Source of the DNA: Rhizophagus irregularis
Lineage: Eukaryota > Glomeromycota > Glomeromycetes > Glomerales > Glomeraceae
Length of the DNA: 64,000 bases
Assembly: GCF_026210795.1 (NCBI RefSeq)
Contig: NC_089446.1
Span: 496,001-560,000 of the forward strand
Reading direction: 5' to 3'
Numbering within the stretch: the first letter of the stretch is position 1; every line of letters starts with the position of its first letter. A program made the position numbers and the translations under genes. Below the pieces are notes generated by a model, which was given only the letters and a program-made list of their open reading frames with translations, ran no database searches and was not told the DNA's origin. Positions 48,101 through 59,296 of the stretch are shown here, piece by piece.

Positions 48101-50646
48101 GAATCCACCATTAATCGCATGGTTTCTCCAATGCTTTCTCTTATTCGTCAGAAGGCTGGTTTGGCCTCAGTCACTCCTCTCTCTGCGCTTTTCACATTGT
48201 TGCCGTTCTCTATCCAACAAGCGTTTGGTCGATTTCTATCATCTCATGTGGCTTCATGGCAAAGAATTTTTTCTCACCCTTCATATAAGCTTTTTGCCAA
48301 CTATATGATTACCTATCTCCAAGGATTTTTGGATTGTGATGCCTGTCCCTCTACTATTGATTTGGAACCATGGTCCCATACCTTTTCCCTACGAACACAT
48401 TCTTTGTTCAATTCTTTATTGTTCTCTTTTCGATTGAATATCACGTGGTCTTTATTGTTCTGACCTCCGAGGAAAGATTTACGACCGGCGATTCCACTCC
48501 GGTCTATTTTACCAAAAGATTTATTTACTTCCATGAAAAATGTTCGGAAAAATTTCTGTACTCGTTATCTAGCTCAACTGATTACACCATGTGGCTCTCG
48601 ACTTCTCTCATGGAAAGATTTACGCTTTCTTAAACGAGTATCGAACAAAGGATCTGTGCCTGCTTGGTTTAATTATTTGTTTAATCTCATTGTTATTCCT
48701 AATTCACCTTCTTTTTTTATTTTACAACAATTTAGAATTCCTAGTTCTCATACTGTAGCTTCTATTTCCTTTATAGACATTAGTCGAAATTATTGGTTTA
48801 ACCCTCAATGGGCTATTTCTTTTAATCGTAATACTAATTCCTTTCTTGTTGGCCGTGTGATTACTACCTATCCTGCTCCACGAAATGAAGCTCTTATTTC
48901 ACATTGGATTGCGAGTTCGATTGATGATTTGCTTTCTGAATTTACTGCATGCCAAGGATGTGCCTCTGCTATCTCACGATCCTCTACTTCTAAGACCTTA
49001 CTAAACGATGTCCTTCTGAAGGATGTTTTTCTTATGTTCCGTTATCAAGTTTGATCCGTTATCCTACGAAACCTCGTACTTATATACATGCGGATACTCG
49101 CTCGGTTTCACTTTCTGCCTCGTTAGGCTATGCCAAATCTCTCTTACTTTTTCATCTTTTTGCTCCAGTTCGATTACCTTTTACGAGTAATCAAACGTCT
49201 AGGATCTCTGATATCCAACTTCCTTCTTCGGTGTCTACACTTTATATTGATGGCTCCTTCCTTTTTTCTTCTAGTCATCCGATACCTTCGATGGCTTATG
49301 CATGGACTGCCATAGATCCTGATGGATTTATTTTGGAATCCCATTATAATATTATTTCTTCCATCTTTCCTTCTGCTTTACGTTCAGAAGTGTTTGCTTT
49401 ATTACATGGATTGGACTCCCTCCCTTGGAATTCTAAGATTACTGTCGCCACTGATTGTGCTCAATTACTTTCTTTATGGTCTTTATATGTGGCTGCTCCT
49501 TTTATTCCCCGAATGCTTAAAGAATCTAACCACCTTTTGTGGTCCTCCATACGCACTATTATGTTGCAAAAGAATCTGGACGTTACCTTGATCAAGGTTC
49601 CTGCTCATGCTGATGACCCTTTGAATAATCATGTGGATGTATTAGCCAAAGCCGCTCATACTGACTCACATCTTTCTTCTTGTCCACCATCGGAATTGAT
49701 GGCTCCTTGCATTTTACAATTTAATTCCTTACCTGTGGATATGAATATCCGGAAATTTATTAGAGATATCTTTGACGCTAAAAGTCTTTTAACTCTTGCT
49801 GTATTACCAAGATTTAATTCCTATTCTTCAACTTCTGATATTGATTGGGCTTGCACCAAATTTTGTCTCAATAACAATAAGCAATTTGCTTCTCATCGGA
49901 ATGGTCGTTCCGAATTTTGTGGTTTCCGTATCAAATTACTTTTAGATATGCTTCCAACGCTTACAACGCTTCAGAGACGAAAGCCTCATCTTTATAATCC
50001 AAGTTGGCTTTGTCCTCAATGTAACTCTTTTCCTGAGACTTTAGACCACTTGTGGACTTGTCCTTATATCTTACCAGAATTTAGCCCTTTAAATACTTTT
50101 AAAACACTTCTATTGGCTCTTCGGACTAATTATCTTGACAAATTTCTTTCCGCGTCATCTTTAATATCTTTACCGGACTCTTTTGCTGCTGAATTTATGG
50201 CTCTTGATTGTTGGAATTGTGACCCTCCTTCAATTTCTTGCCTGAGACTCGCACGAGGACTTATACCGATATCGCTTACAGAATTTCTTGGAAATCATTT
50301 CTCTCCACTTACCATATGGTCTATCTTAGATACACCTTTGCACGACTTTCATTTTGACCTTTATGTCCAAATCTGGTTGTGCCGTTCCATTTTCTTTCAT
50401 CATTGGGAATTAGCTCAAGGAATTACAAAAAAAATGAAATCGTCAGCTCTTGGGCCTTCTTCTATTCTTTGTCCTTCCTCTCACATTCCTCTTGACTCTT
50501 TGACACCTTCCTTGGCGACAGCTTCCTTGGATTCCTGGGTTTCTTGGGTTTCCTCTTCTATAATCCGTGGGGGATCTTGGATTTCACATTTGGATTTTTG
50601 GCGCCGCTTAACAGTTCAGCCTCTACTTAGGATTTCTTTTCGGTAA
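45167..50646 (+). pseudogene. LINE ORF2: APE endonuclease, reverse transcriptase, RNase H
   Basis: The open frame reaches back to 44870, but coding-like sequence starts near MIEHQFISG at 45167. The APE endonuclease has FGQINVNGL, VILGDFNADE, SRLDYIWSS and FTDHRVLI. The reverse transcriptase has QDISKAFDSIDLNM (motif A), GIDQGEIISPLLW (B) and ITFMDDSTLI (C, catalytic DD). RNase H has LYIDGSF, SEVFALLHGL, ATDCAQL and KVPAHADDPLNNHVD, so all four acids are present. A CPQCNSFPETLDHLWTC zinc motif follows. An in-frame TGA at 48461-48463 and a frameshift around 49030 separate reverse transcriptase from RNase H. This domain order is that of fungal Tad/I-type LINEs. Without repair of both lesions the enzyme would lack RNase H. 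Confidence 0.85.
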
Positions 50647-50928
50647 CGGATTGGATCTTAGGACATGCTGGATAGTTGACTCACACTGGCCTTCGGGTAA
50701 AGATGGGGTATGCGTTTCTGTAATAGTTTAGTTTTTCTTTACTTAATTTTATTTTGTTTAGATTTCTTTACTTGTATGAATCGTGAAGCTAGTTTTTTTA
50801 TTTTTTATGTTTATTTTCTATATTTGATATTTGTAATATTGTTCGATTTGTTTATTGTACTTTTCGTTTAAAAATTAATAATAAAAGATAAAGTCATAAG
50901 ACTGTTTGCTCATAATCACCAAATATGG

Positions 50929-52068
50929 GGATTTCCTGTCCGGGTGGTCACTCTATGATACCGCTTGGGGTCAGTAATGGCTAGATGGTCATCCTAGATG
51001 GTAAAACTGAGGGTGCAATGTCTTAGTGGTAGTTTGACCTTCTGTTAGATCATAGACCAACCAAGGTGTTCGTGCACAGACAGATAGCTTGGTGATTGGG
51101 TTCGATTCCCTTCTCTGATGGGCCCTGGTTGGTGATTCCTGGTGGTTGATACCCACCATAAGGGATGATCCTGGGTAACACCTACAAGCTTACTATCCAG
51201 GTGGTCACTACAAAGTATACCATTTGGGGATTACAACTGTACTATCGGTGGTGGGTAATCGCGGGCTGTAGTGGCCTTTGAGTGAAACCTGTTACCTAAT
51301 ATGGGGGACCATTAAAGCAGGGTAGAATCACGTGACTTTCGAAATTTTTCTTTTTTTTAAATAAAACTCTTTATTATATATAAAACCTTCCAAATAAACA
51401 TATACTAAGTGCATTTTGACCTGTTCTGCAAGTTTACTTAGAGCACAAAATGAGGTTTAGAACACCGTTTTCGATTTATTCAACTTTTTCAATTTCGTTA
51501 AAATTGATCTATCCTTTTTTGGGTATGATCGGCAAAATTCGTTTGCTCATATGTAAAGTCGAAAACATTGTTCAAAATCCACTTTTTCTCCCTAAGTAAA
51601 CTTGTGGAGCAGGCCGAAATACACTTATTTAATGATTTTCAAGTTCACTTTAATTTTAGTTTATAAAAAATTTATCAAATCATAATAATTTTAAATCACG
51701 TGATTCTACCCCGCTTTAACGGGCCCCCTAATATGGTGGTATGGAAGGGGTCTAGATGTTTGAAGGTTATCTGACGAAAGTCCTCCGTGATAGTAGTAGT
51801 GGTGAGGGATTTATAATAGTAGCCATTACAGTATCATGCAACGGATTAAAGGATGAGTAGGGTGGTGTTCAGCAAATTTGAAGGCCATCAGGTCCCTGGG
51901 ATAAGTCCTTACGTTTCGGTTGTGGTATTGAATTGTCCCTGTTAAAAAGGTGGCGGGGATGGTTACATCATGGCTTAGTGAGGATGATGCAATGAACGAC
52001 CTACCTCCATAGCCTTCAATAGAGGGTGTGAAAAGTAGTGGCCACTAAACTTACAAAACACTTGTAAA
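50929..52068 (+). mobile_element. SINE-like retroposon with tRNA-type promoter
   Basis: Flanked by 17-bp direct repeats ATAATCACCAAATATGG (50912-50928 and 52069-52085). Near the left end is an A-box-like TGTCTTAGTGG (51019-51029) and a strong B box GGTTCGATTCC (51099-51109), the internal RNA polymerase III promoter of tRNA-derived SINEs. About 708 bp without the nested 426-bp MITE. It is GC-richer than its surroundings and has no open frame. Confidence 0.65.
51303..51728. mobile_element. 426-bp MITE nested in the SINE
   Basis: The terminal 33 bases are inverted repeats with three mismatches (GGGGGACCATTAAAGC at the left; GCTTTAACGGGCCCCC at the right). They are flanked by the 6-bp duplication TAATAT and include TCACGTGA at the inner edge. 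The interior is AT-rich and non-coding. Superfamily not assigned. Confidence 0.75.
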
Positions 52069-52123
52069 ATAATCACCAAATATGGACTGTCCCAAATGTG
52101 TGACTATAAAGAGAGTTGACTGT

Positions 52124-52918
52124 AGCATAGCGAACATCTCTATTTTATCACAAATTTGCCGATCATTTGCTGATCATTTATTTGATCTTATCACATAATA
52201 CATATGTCGTGACAGATCAATTTTACACAATAATAAATATAATAAGTGTTTAAAATTTACAAATAACTTCACAGAATTTTAATTTTATTAAAAATTTATA
52301 TAAAACATAAAAATTAATACAAATACTAATAATTATATTAATAATTTAACCCATGTTTAGTATAATATTTCAAACAGATTATCTATATTACTTACTATTA
52401 TTTCTAAATTATTTTCAATATTCTCATCATTATTATCTTCACTTAAACTATTATCATCTTCATCTTCAACTAAAAGTTTTTCATTATCTTTAATGATATA
52501 AATAATCTTTTTTATTAGAAATATATTAATAACAAATAATTGGCTAATTTCTCTATAAGCAAAAAACCTGCATTATGGGTCAAAACCTTGCATTATTTTT
52601 TTTACAGATTATATATAATAAAAGGAATGTTCATGCAAAATTTCAAGTTTCGGCTTTGCGTATTCGGCTTCGGCCTTCAATTTTTATCCCGAAACTTCAA
52701 ATTATCACATATTAATAATTTTGCATATAAAAATTAAAAATTATATAAATTATTTAATTTAAAGTTATACAACAATAAAAGGTGGCATATTTTATTTTTT
52801 TCCTATTTAGGCATTTACTTTGCCTTGCACTTTTTCATAATTTAATCATTTTTTAATAAAATGAAACTTGTGATCGGCAAATGATCGTCAAAGTGATATA
52901 AAGCATGTTCGCTATGCT
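52124..52918. mobile_element. Mutator-like MITE, copy B
   Basis: 795 bp, inverted relative to copy A (34327-35129) and alike over its whole length. It is flanked by the perfect 9-bp duplication GTTGACTGT (52115-52123, 52919-52927). The same acidic-tail remnant is present on the minus strand around 52360-52510. Confidence 0.85.
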
Positions 52919-52933
52919 GTTGACTGTAGTATA

Positions 52934-53484
52934 TATGTAAACTTAAGGTTGGCCAAAGTTGGTACAAATGGCTAAAATCGACAATTTTCAGATCTTAATT
53001 CTGGCAGAAATTTTCTTAATTCTGGTTGAATTTATAATGCCAGCCCAAATTACATTAAAATCAAAATTTTCAGGTCAAAGGTAACACCATATTTATGCAA
53101 TGTAACATTTTTTCCAACAATAGTAAACATGTTCATTCAAGGTTTGAAAAATATTTTTAAACCTTTTAAAAGTCAAAAACTTCACTTTATTCGGTTACAT
53201 CTGGCCAAAGAAAGTAGTCAATTATATGGTTATTTTAATACAACAAACTAATAAAAATTAAGAAAATTTATTTAACCTTATTCTTTTGCTTATTTTTTTT
53301 AAATATTCAATAAATATCTTTTATTTTAATGCTACTTTAGATACTTTTTATATATATAAAAAAATATTTTACTTATTCATATTATACTATTTGTATTTAT
53401 GACTTAACAAAGTAAATAGACCTAATAGTCAATAAGAATTTTTCTATGAATAAATAATTTTTGTTTTATTTTCTTGTTAAACGA
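52934..53484. other. No gene seen
   Basis: AT-rich DNA between the mariner-like element and the LTR. It contains TTAATTCTGGCAGAAATT-like phrases similar to other elements here, but no definable boundaries. Confidence 0.4.
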
Positions 53485-53708
53485 TGTAAACAGTTGAATA
53501 TTAAGCGTGAATAAATAATATACCAAATAGACAAATGTGAACGTCAAGTACTAAGTACAAACGAACTAATCTTGAATCAGCGTGAATAGATAAATGATTA
53601 GCTGAAAAAGATAAACATTTAGGAAAAGGAATGATCTACATGATGTAATATTTATTGAATGATTAACAAGAAACCAATAGATTAAGTAGGAAGTTGATCA
53701 ATTGCGAC

Positions 53709-54118
53709 TAGAGCTCCGAACGAGTCGAGTCGAGTTAAAATTATAAAAATATAAACTCGACTCGATTCGAGTCGAGTTGGCCCGTCAAACCGAATCGAGT
53801 CGAGTCGAATTAAATCACGTGATTTTATCGGCTATGCCGATCATTTCCTTTTTTTGGAGATAGCCGTTCCACAAAATTCCATTTTTGTAATTTTCAAAAA
53901 ATTTTCGTCTCGGATTTTGTGTAACTTAATTTCCAAAAAAGGAAATTCCATAAATTTGGCCGGAATTATGTTTAATTCGGCTTAACTTGACTCAACTCGA
54001 TTTTATTAAATTATTAACTCGACTCGAATCGATTCGATTTAATTGTAATTTTCAACTTGACTTAACTCGACTCAACTCGACCAATTCGCGAGTTAACTCG
54101 ACTCGTTTCAGAGCACTA
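53709..54118. mobile_element. hAT-like element M2 (GACTCGAGTC array)
   Basis: 410 bp, ends TAGAGCTCCGAACGAG and CTCGTTTCAGAGCACTA, with the 8-bp duplication ATTGCGAC (53701-53708, 54119-54126). Subterminal arrays of ACTCGAGTCGAGTT-like palindromes. The core contains ATCACGTGAT and TCGGCTATGCCGA. Confidence 0.82.
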
Positions 54119-54765
54119 ATTGCGACTTAGCAACCAGTTTATTGAGTTCAACAATAAGAACAATTAGAAGGAATAATTATAAGCCACAAAAGATAAATTA
54201 TAAGGAAAACATATAAAATGGGAGAATAGCGGATTAAAGGAACATGCATGATGAAAATACATAAAAACAATAATATGAAAAGATAATATAAAAGATAATA
54301 TAAAAGATAATACGAAAAGATATAAGCCACAAAAAATGAAACATAAAAGATAACATATAACATATTAAAAGATAGATAGCATATTAAAAGATAGCATATT
54401 AAAAGATAGTATATTAAAAGATAGTATATTAAAAGATAGCGTATTGAAAATAGTATATTAAAAAGATAGCATATTATTAGAAAGATAACATATAAAAAGA
54501 ACATAAAAAATAGTATATATTAGAATAGAAAATATAAGAAAGTTTGTTTAAATAGAGAGCGGAATTCAAAGTAATTCTATACCATAGAATTTATTGATTT
54601 CTCATCCACAATGTAATTTAGAATAGTTGAATTTAATTATTTGTTAATAAAGTATAACATTAATTAAAGGTAATAGGTTCACCCTAAACTTTAATTAATG
54701 TTCGCTTAATTAATCTTAATTGAATAAAATGATAATTATAAGATGAATTAAAATATACACTTTTG

Positions 54766-56294
54766 TAGTGCTCTACACGAGCCAAGCTGGCTCATGAGCT
54801 GGCTCAAGCTTTTCAAGCTGAGCCAAGCCCAGCCATGATTAAATTGGCTTGGTGGCTCACGAGCCAGCTTGGAAGAGCTTGAGCCAGTTATCAGGCTCAG
54901 CTCAAAAAGCTCGAGCCTGTAACAGACTTGGCTCAAAAAGATCGAGCCTGTAACAGACTTGGCTCAAAAAGCTCGAGCCTGTAACAGACTTGGCTCAAAA
55001 AGCTCGAGCCTGTAACAGACTTGGCTCAAAAAGCTCAAGCTGGCTCATGAGCCAAACGAGCTATTATACAAAAAACGTTGCAAAACGTTTTTATATAATA
55101 ATGCATGCATAAACGAAACGTTTTCGCAACTTTTTTCCATTGTTTATTAAAGAATGTTGCGAAAACGTTTATTTAAGTTTTTACATGTAAAATTAAAAAA
55201 AAAATGCCAGAACTAATGATTCCGGCATTTTTACATGTAAAATTGAAAAAAAAACGCTGGAACTAATGATTCCGGCGTTTTTACATGTAAAATTGAAAAA
55301 AAATGCCGGAACTAATGATTCCGGCATTTTTACATGTAAAATTGAAAAAAAAATGCCAGAACTAATAGTTTTGGCATTTTTACATGTAAAATCAAAAAAA
55401 ACGCCAGAACTAATGATTCCGGCATTTTTATATGTAAAATTGAAAAAAAACGCTGAAACTAATGGTTTCGGCGTTTTTACATGTAAAATCAAAAAGAAAA
55501 ACGCCGGAACTAATTATTCTGGCATTTTTACATGTACAATCGAAAAAAAACGCCGAAACTATCTGTTTCGGCGTTTTTACATGTAAAATTAAAAGAAATA
55601 CGCCAAAACTATCAGTTTCGGCGTTTTTACATGTAAAACTAAAAAGAAATATGCTGGAACCAATTATTTCAGAGCTTTACATGTAAAATCGAAAAAAAAT
55701 GCCGAAACTATCAGTTTCGGCATTTTTACATGTAAAACCAAAAGGAAATACGCTGGAACCAATTATTCCGGCGCTTTTACATGTAAAATCAAAAAAAAAT
55801 GCTGAAACTATCAGTTTCGGCGTTTTTACATTTAAAATCAAAAGAAAAATGCTGAAACTATCAGTTTCAGCGTTTTTACATGTAAAACCAAAAGGAAATA
55901 CGCCAGAACCAATTATTCCAGCGCTTTTACATGTAAAATTGAAAAAAACTGCCGAAACAATCAGTTTCAGCGTTTTTACATGTAAAATCAAAAGGAAAAA
56001 CACTGAAATAAATAGTTTCAGCGTTTTATATAAATATAAAAGTAAAAAACGTTTTGCAATGTTTTTTTAATAATTTAAAGTAAAAACGTTGCGAAAATGT
56101 TTTTATGATAAAGCTCGAGCCAGCTCGAGCCCAGCTTGGCTCAAGCCAGGATTTTCATGGCTCAGCTTTGCTCGAACTGAGTTGAGCCAAAATTTTTTGT
56201 GGCTCAGCTCATTTCAGGCTTGGCTTGGTGCAAATCTTCAAGCCAAGCCAAGCCAGACTGTAGCTCGGCTCGAGCCGGCTCATGTAGAGCACTA
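54766..56294. mobile_element. hAT-like element M3 (GGCTCGAGCC array)
   Basis: 1529 bp, ends TAGTGCTCTACACGAGCC and GGCTCATGTAGAGCACTA, with the 8-bp duplication CACTTTTG (54758-54765, 56295-56302). Subterminal arrays of GGCTCGAGCC/GGCTCAAAAAGCTCGAGCC lie at both ends. The core 55170-56030 is about 15 tandem hairpin units of around 58 bases, flanked by ACGTTGCGAAAACG motifs. The ends fit YARNG. Confidence 0.87.
55170..56030. repeat. Tandem hairpin array inside M3
   Basis: Units read TTTTACATGTAAAATT, then AAAAATGCCGGAACT, AATGATTCCGGCATTTTT. ATGCCGGAA pairs with TTCCGGCAT and ACATGT is itself a palindrome. Stem bases vary between units (GCCGAAAC with GTTTCGGC), keeping pairing. Open frames across it (FTCKNAG and FLHVKSK repeats) are artefacts of the period. 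Confidence 0.85.
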
Positions 56295-57362
56295 CACTTT
56301 TGTAAAGAGAATTATCGAAATATTAAAGTTGTAATAAATAAAATATTTCATAGCGAGAGCTATCGAAGTTTGGAAATTAAAGGTAAAGTGAGTAAAAATT
56401 GAGGAAAATTTAGAGAAGTTAAATTTAATTTTATATCGCTCGATGTTTTATATTACTAATGCTATTTATGTTGTAAACCAAGAATGTTGTCATTGTATGT
56501 TGTCGTTATATGTTGTTGTATGTTGTTCGTTGATTATGTTGTTTGTTAATTATACCGTTGATTATTTGCTTGTTCATTTGTTTAATTGTTCATTCATTCG
56601 TTTATTCGTTTGTTCGACCATGAGAATGCCTATTTGATGTGGCAACTCTGTAAATTGATGACAGAGGGAATAGGGGGATTTCATATGGTGCATGCTCACA
56701 AGAAAGGAAATGATCATCATCACATGATTATTATTATAATGAATATGAAAATTTAATTTTGTTAGTAAGTCACTGATAGGTATTATTAATCAATATTTTA
56801 TTTGAGAATTTATTTTTAGATTTTAGGTTTTAACGAGTTCAAAAGGAACCAATAAATCAATAAGGATTTAATTGAGTCAAAAACTTGAAAAGGTAAAAGA
56901 TTGAAGTTTGAAGTTGTGCAAATAATCATTTAATCGATAGAAAGCACAAGAACATTTCTTTTGGAAATAAAGTACCTGAGAAATTTTATAAGGAGATGTG
57001 AAAATGAAAGATGAATTTTGAAATAAAGATTAATAATGGGAGAATACCAATGTATTATCTGGGGTTCATCTGTGTCGTATGGGTTACGTCTGAGTTTGAA
57101 TTTTGGATAAATGCTCGAAATTGGAAAATTTTTATTCTTCGATATTAAGGATTATAACGTATGGGTTATGTCAAATCTGGATACCCAGCTCAATAATGCG
57201 CAAATTGCTTTGGGGACAGGGAATAAAGATTGTAAAGACACCTATTATCAAGAAATATTGAAAGAATAAAATAGGACAAACCTGAAAACTGTCATGCTTT
57301 TATTTCAATGTGAGGTATCTCCAACGGGTAAAAGATAGAGATAAGCTCAGTATAGGTTCACC

Positions 57363-58683
57363 TAGAGCTCCGAATGGGTCAGGTCAAGTCAGGTAATTGA
57401 CTTGACCCGACCCAAGGCAAGTCATGAATTTGGTGACCCGACCCGAATATCACGGGTCAGTTCAGATACCCGACCTGACCCATTGACCCGATATATTTTG
57501 GGTCAAAAAAACGTTTCAGCACTTTTTATTACGCCAAAACGTCTTTTTTTTTGTTTCTTCTAATGAAAAATGTCAGACCTGACGTTTTTAAATTAAAGAA
57601 ATAATTTTTTTTTGTTTCTTTTAATAAAAAATGTCAGGTTCGAGGTTTTTTAATTAAAGAAACATTTTCTTTTTGTTTCTTTTGTTTCTTTTAATAAAAC
57701 ATGTCAGGTTCGACGTTTTTTAATTAAAGAAACTTTTTTTTGTTTCTTTTAATGAAAAAATGTCAAACCCAATGTTTTTTAATTAAAGAAACATTTTTTT
57801 TGTTTCTTTTAATGAAAAAATGTCAAACCCGACGTTTTTAATTTAAGAAACATTTTTTTTTGTTTCTTTTAATGAAAAAATATCAAACCTGACGTTTTTT
57901 AATTAAAGAAACATTTTTTTTGTTTCTTTTAATGAAAAAACGTCAAACCCGACGTTTTTTAATTAAAGAAACATTTTTTTTGTTTCTTTTAATGAAAAAA
58001 CGTTAAACCCGACGTTTTTTAATTAAAGAAACATTTTTTTGTTTCTTTTAATGAAAAAACGTCAAACCCGACGTTTTTTAATTAAAGAAACATTTTTTTT
58101 GTTTCTTTTAATGAAAAAACGTCAAACCCGACGTTTTTTAATTAAAGAAACATTTTTTTTGTTTCTTTTAATGAAAAAACATCAAACCCGACGTTTTTAA
58201 TTTAAGAAACATTTTTTTTGTTTCTTTTAATGAAAAAACATCAAACCTGACATTTTTTAATTAAAGAAATGATTTTTTTTTGTTTCTTTTAATAAAAAAT
58301 GTCAGGTAAGATGTTTTTTAATTAAAGAAACAATTTTTTTTGTTTCTTTTAATAAAAAACGTCAGGTTCGACGTTTTTTAATAAAGAAACATTTTTTTTT
58401 TGTTTCTTTAATTGAACCTGATGTTTTTAATAAAAAAAGACGTTTTTGTAATTATTTTTAATGAAAAAACGTCAGATTCAGGTCAGTTTGGCATTTTTTT
58501 ATATATATAAAATGCTGAAACGTCTTATTTTTGACCGAAATATGTCAGGTCAATGGGTCAGGTCAGGTACCCGACTGTGACTGACCCGACCCGAGGTTGG
58601 GTCATTAAATCTGCTACCCGACCTGAATTTTTTGGGTCAACCCGTCGGGTCACCTGATCCATCGGGTCAAATTCGGAGCTCTA
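57363..58683. mobile_element. hAT-like element M4 (GGGTCAGGTC array)
   Basis: 1321 bp, ends TAGAGCTCCGAATGGG and AATTCGGAGCTCTA, with the 8-bp duplication GGTTCACC (57355-57362, 58684-58691). Subterminal arrays of GGTCAGGTC/GACCCGACCC. The core is about 15 units of around 59 bases. Confidence 0.87.
57520..58440. repeat. Tandem hairpin array inside M4
   Basis: Each unit of about 59 bases has AAAAAACGTCAAACCC, GACGTTTTTT and then AATTAAAGAAACAT with TGTTTCTTTTAAT. This makes two nested inverted repeats per unit. The central units (57880-58150) are nearly identical. Confidence 0.85.
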
Positions 58684-58944
58684 GGTTCACCAATTTGAGG
58701 AAAGATAAGTTGGTTTAGACGAGTTTTATGGATAGCAGATGACTTTTGAAACTGGATTTCAGAAGGTTAGTTTCACCCGTTAAGAAACAAGTTGGCTAAT
58801 GAAATAAAAATAGAAGGAGAATTAAATAGAAGGATATTTACACATTAACGAGCCGTATAATGAACATTACGTGCAGTATTTAATAATAGAGTAAAGTCCA
58901 AAAAGAAGATAAAATAAAACAATAGATGTGAATAAAAACATTGA

Positions 58945-59055
58945 AGGACATTTTATGTATTCGAAAAGAAGGACATTTTATGCATTTAAAAAGAAGGACA
59001 TTTTGTGTATTTGAAAAGAAGGACATTTATCTGAAAAGAAAGACATTTTGTGTAT
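58945..59055. repeat. Short tandem repeat, about 29 bp x4-5
   Basis: GAAGGACATTTTATGTATTCGAAAA-type units. Non-coding. Confidence 0.7.
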
Positions 59056-59128
59056 TATAAATTAATTTACATAATGATATAGAATATATAATAAGGAGGA
59101 TTTATGTGTATGCACAGGTTGAAATGCT

Positions 59129-59296
59129 AAAAATCGGCAAAAAAAATGGCGCGAAAAGCAGTGGCTATTCTTGGCTATTCTTGGCTATTCTTGGCTGTTT
59201 TTGGCTATTTACGAATTAACCTATACTATTTGTAAATAGTTTATACAAATTTGCGAATAGTTTATGCGATTTGCGCCATTTTTTTTGCCTATTTTT
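59129..59296. mobile_element. 168-bp MITE-like inverted repeat
   Basis: AAAAATCGGCAAAAAAAATGGCGC at the left mirrors GCGCCATTTTTTTTGCCTATTTTT at the right (one mismatch). Inside is TTGGCTATTCT repeated four times (59160-59200). No target duplication was recognised. Confidence 0.55.

Larger units (their letters stand above)
42920..50909 (+). mobile_element. LINE retrotransposon, full length
   Basis: 7990 bp flanked by the 18-bp direct repeat TCATAATCACCAAATATG (42902-42919 and 50910-50927). It contains ORF1 (RNA-binding), a small overlapping ORF and a long ORF2 with APE endonuclease, reverse transcriptase and RNase H. The 3' end after 50646 is an untranslated region without a clean poly(A) tail (ends AATAATAAAAGATAAAGTC). 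GC content and codon use differ visibly from the AT-rich surroundings. Two lesions in ORF2 make it inactive, but the rest is intact, so it is young. Confidence 0.88.
42002..52931. mobile_element. Mariner/pogo-like MITE hosting LINE, SINE and another MITE
   Basis: Left end TACTCTATAGTCACTCCCG..TTATAGTCACA and right end (inverted) TACTACAGTCAACTCTCTTTATAGTCACA are similar inverted repeats flanked by TA. Both are typical of Tc1/mariner and pogo-type elements. Without its passengers it would be about 1 kb. The interior 42207-42800 is a tandem array of about 145-190-bp units with GACGAATCGAATGGTGGTAAG. Its own sequence continues at 52086-52123 and after 52927. Confidence 0.6.
53485..56683 (+). mobile_element. 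5' LTR of a decayed retrotransposon, with two nested elements
   Basis: It begins TGTAAACAG and ends GGGGGATTTCA. It aligns, inverted, with the solo LTR at 2216-3453 over the full length. Subtracting the two hAT-like insertions and their duplications leaves about 1244 bp, against 1238 bp in the solo copy. Directly downstream TATGGTGCATGCTC could hold the primer-binding site. The gag-like zinc knuckle at 59770 lies on the same strand, consistent with this being the 5' LTR. No 3' LTR is seen within the window. Confidence 0.75.

Noticed and set aside
51019-51109. Functional tRNA gene
   Set aside because: A and B boxes are about 70 bases apart, but no cloverleaf with acceptor stem could be drawn. 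Direct repeats show a retroposon.
54148-54504. 118-codon Tyr/Leu-rich minus-strand frame resembling a membrane protein
   Set aside because: Low-complexity ATATTAAAAGATAG repeats of the LTR. Absent as an intact frame in the solo LTR.
55170-56030. Regular spacing of near-identical palindromic units that could suggest a CRISPR array
   Set aside because: The intervals are also repeats, the array lies inside a hAT-like element with target duplication, the genome is eukaryotic and there are no cas-like genes.
55193-56070. Several open frames on both strands with FTCKNAG/FLHVKSK repeats
   Set aside because: The repeat unit lacks stops by chance in several frames at once. This is non-coding hairpin satellite.
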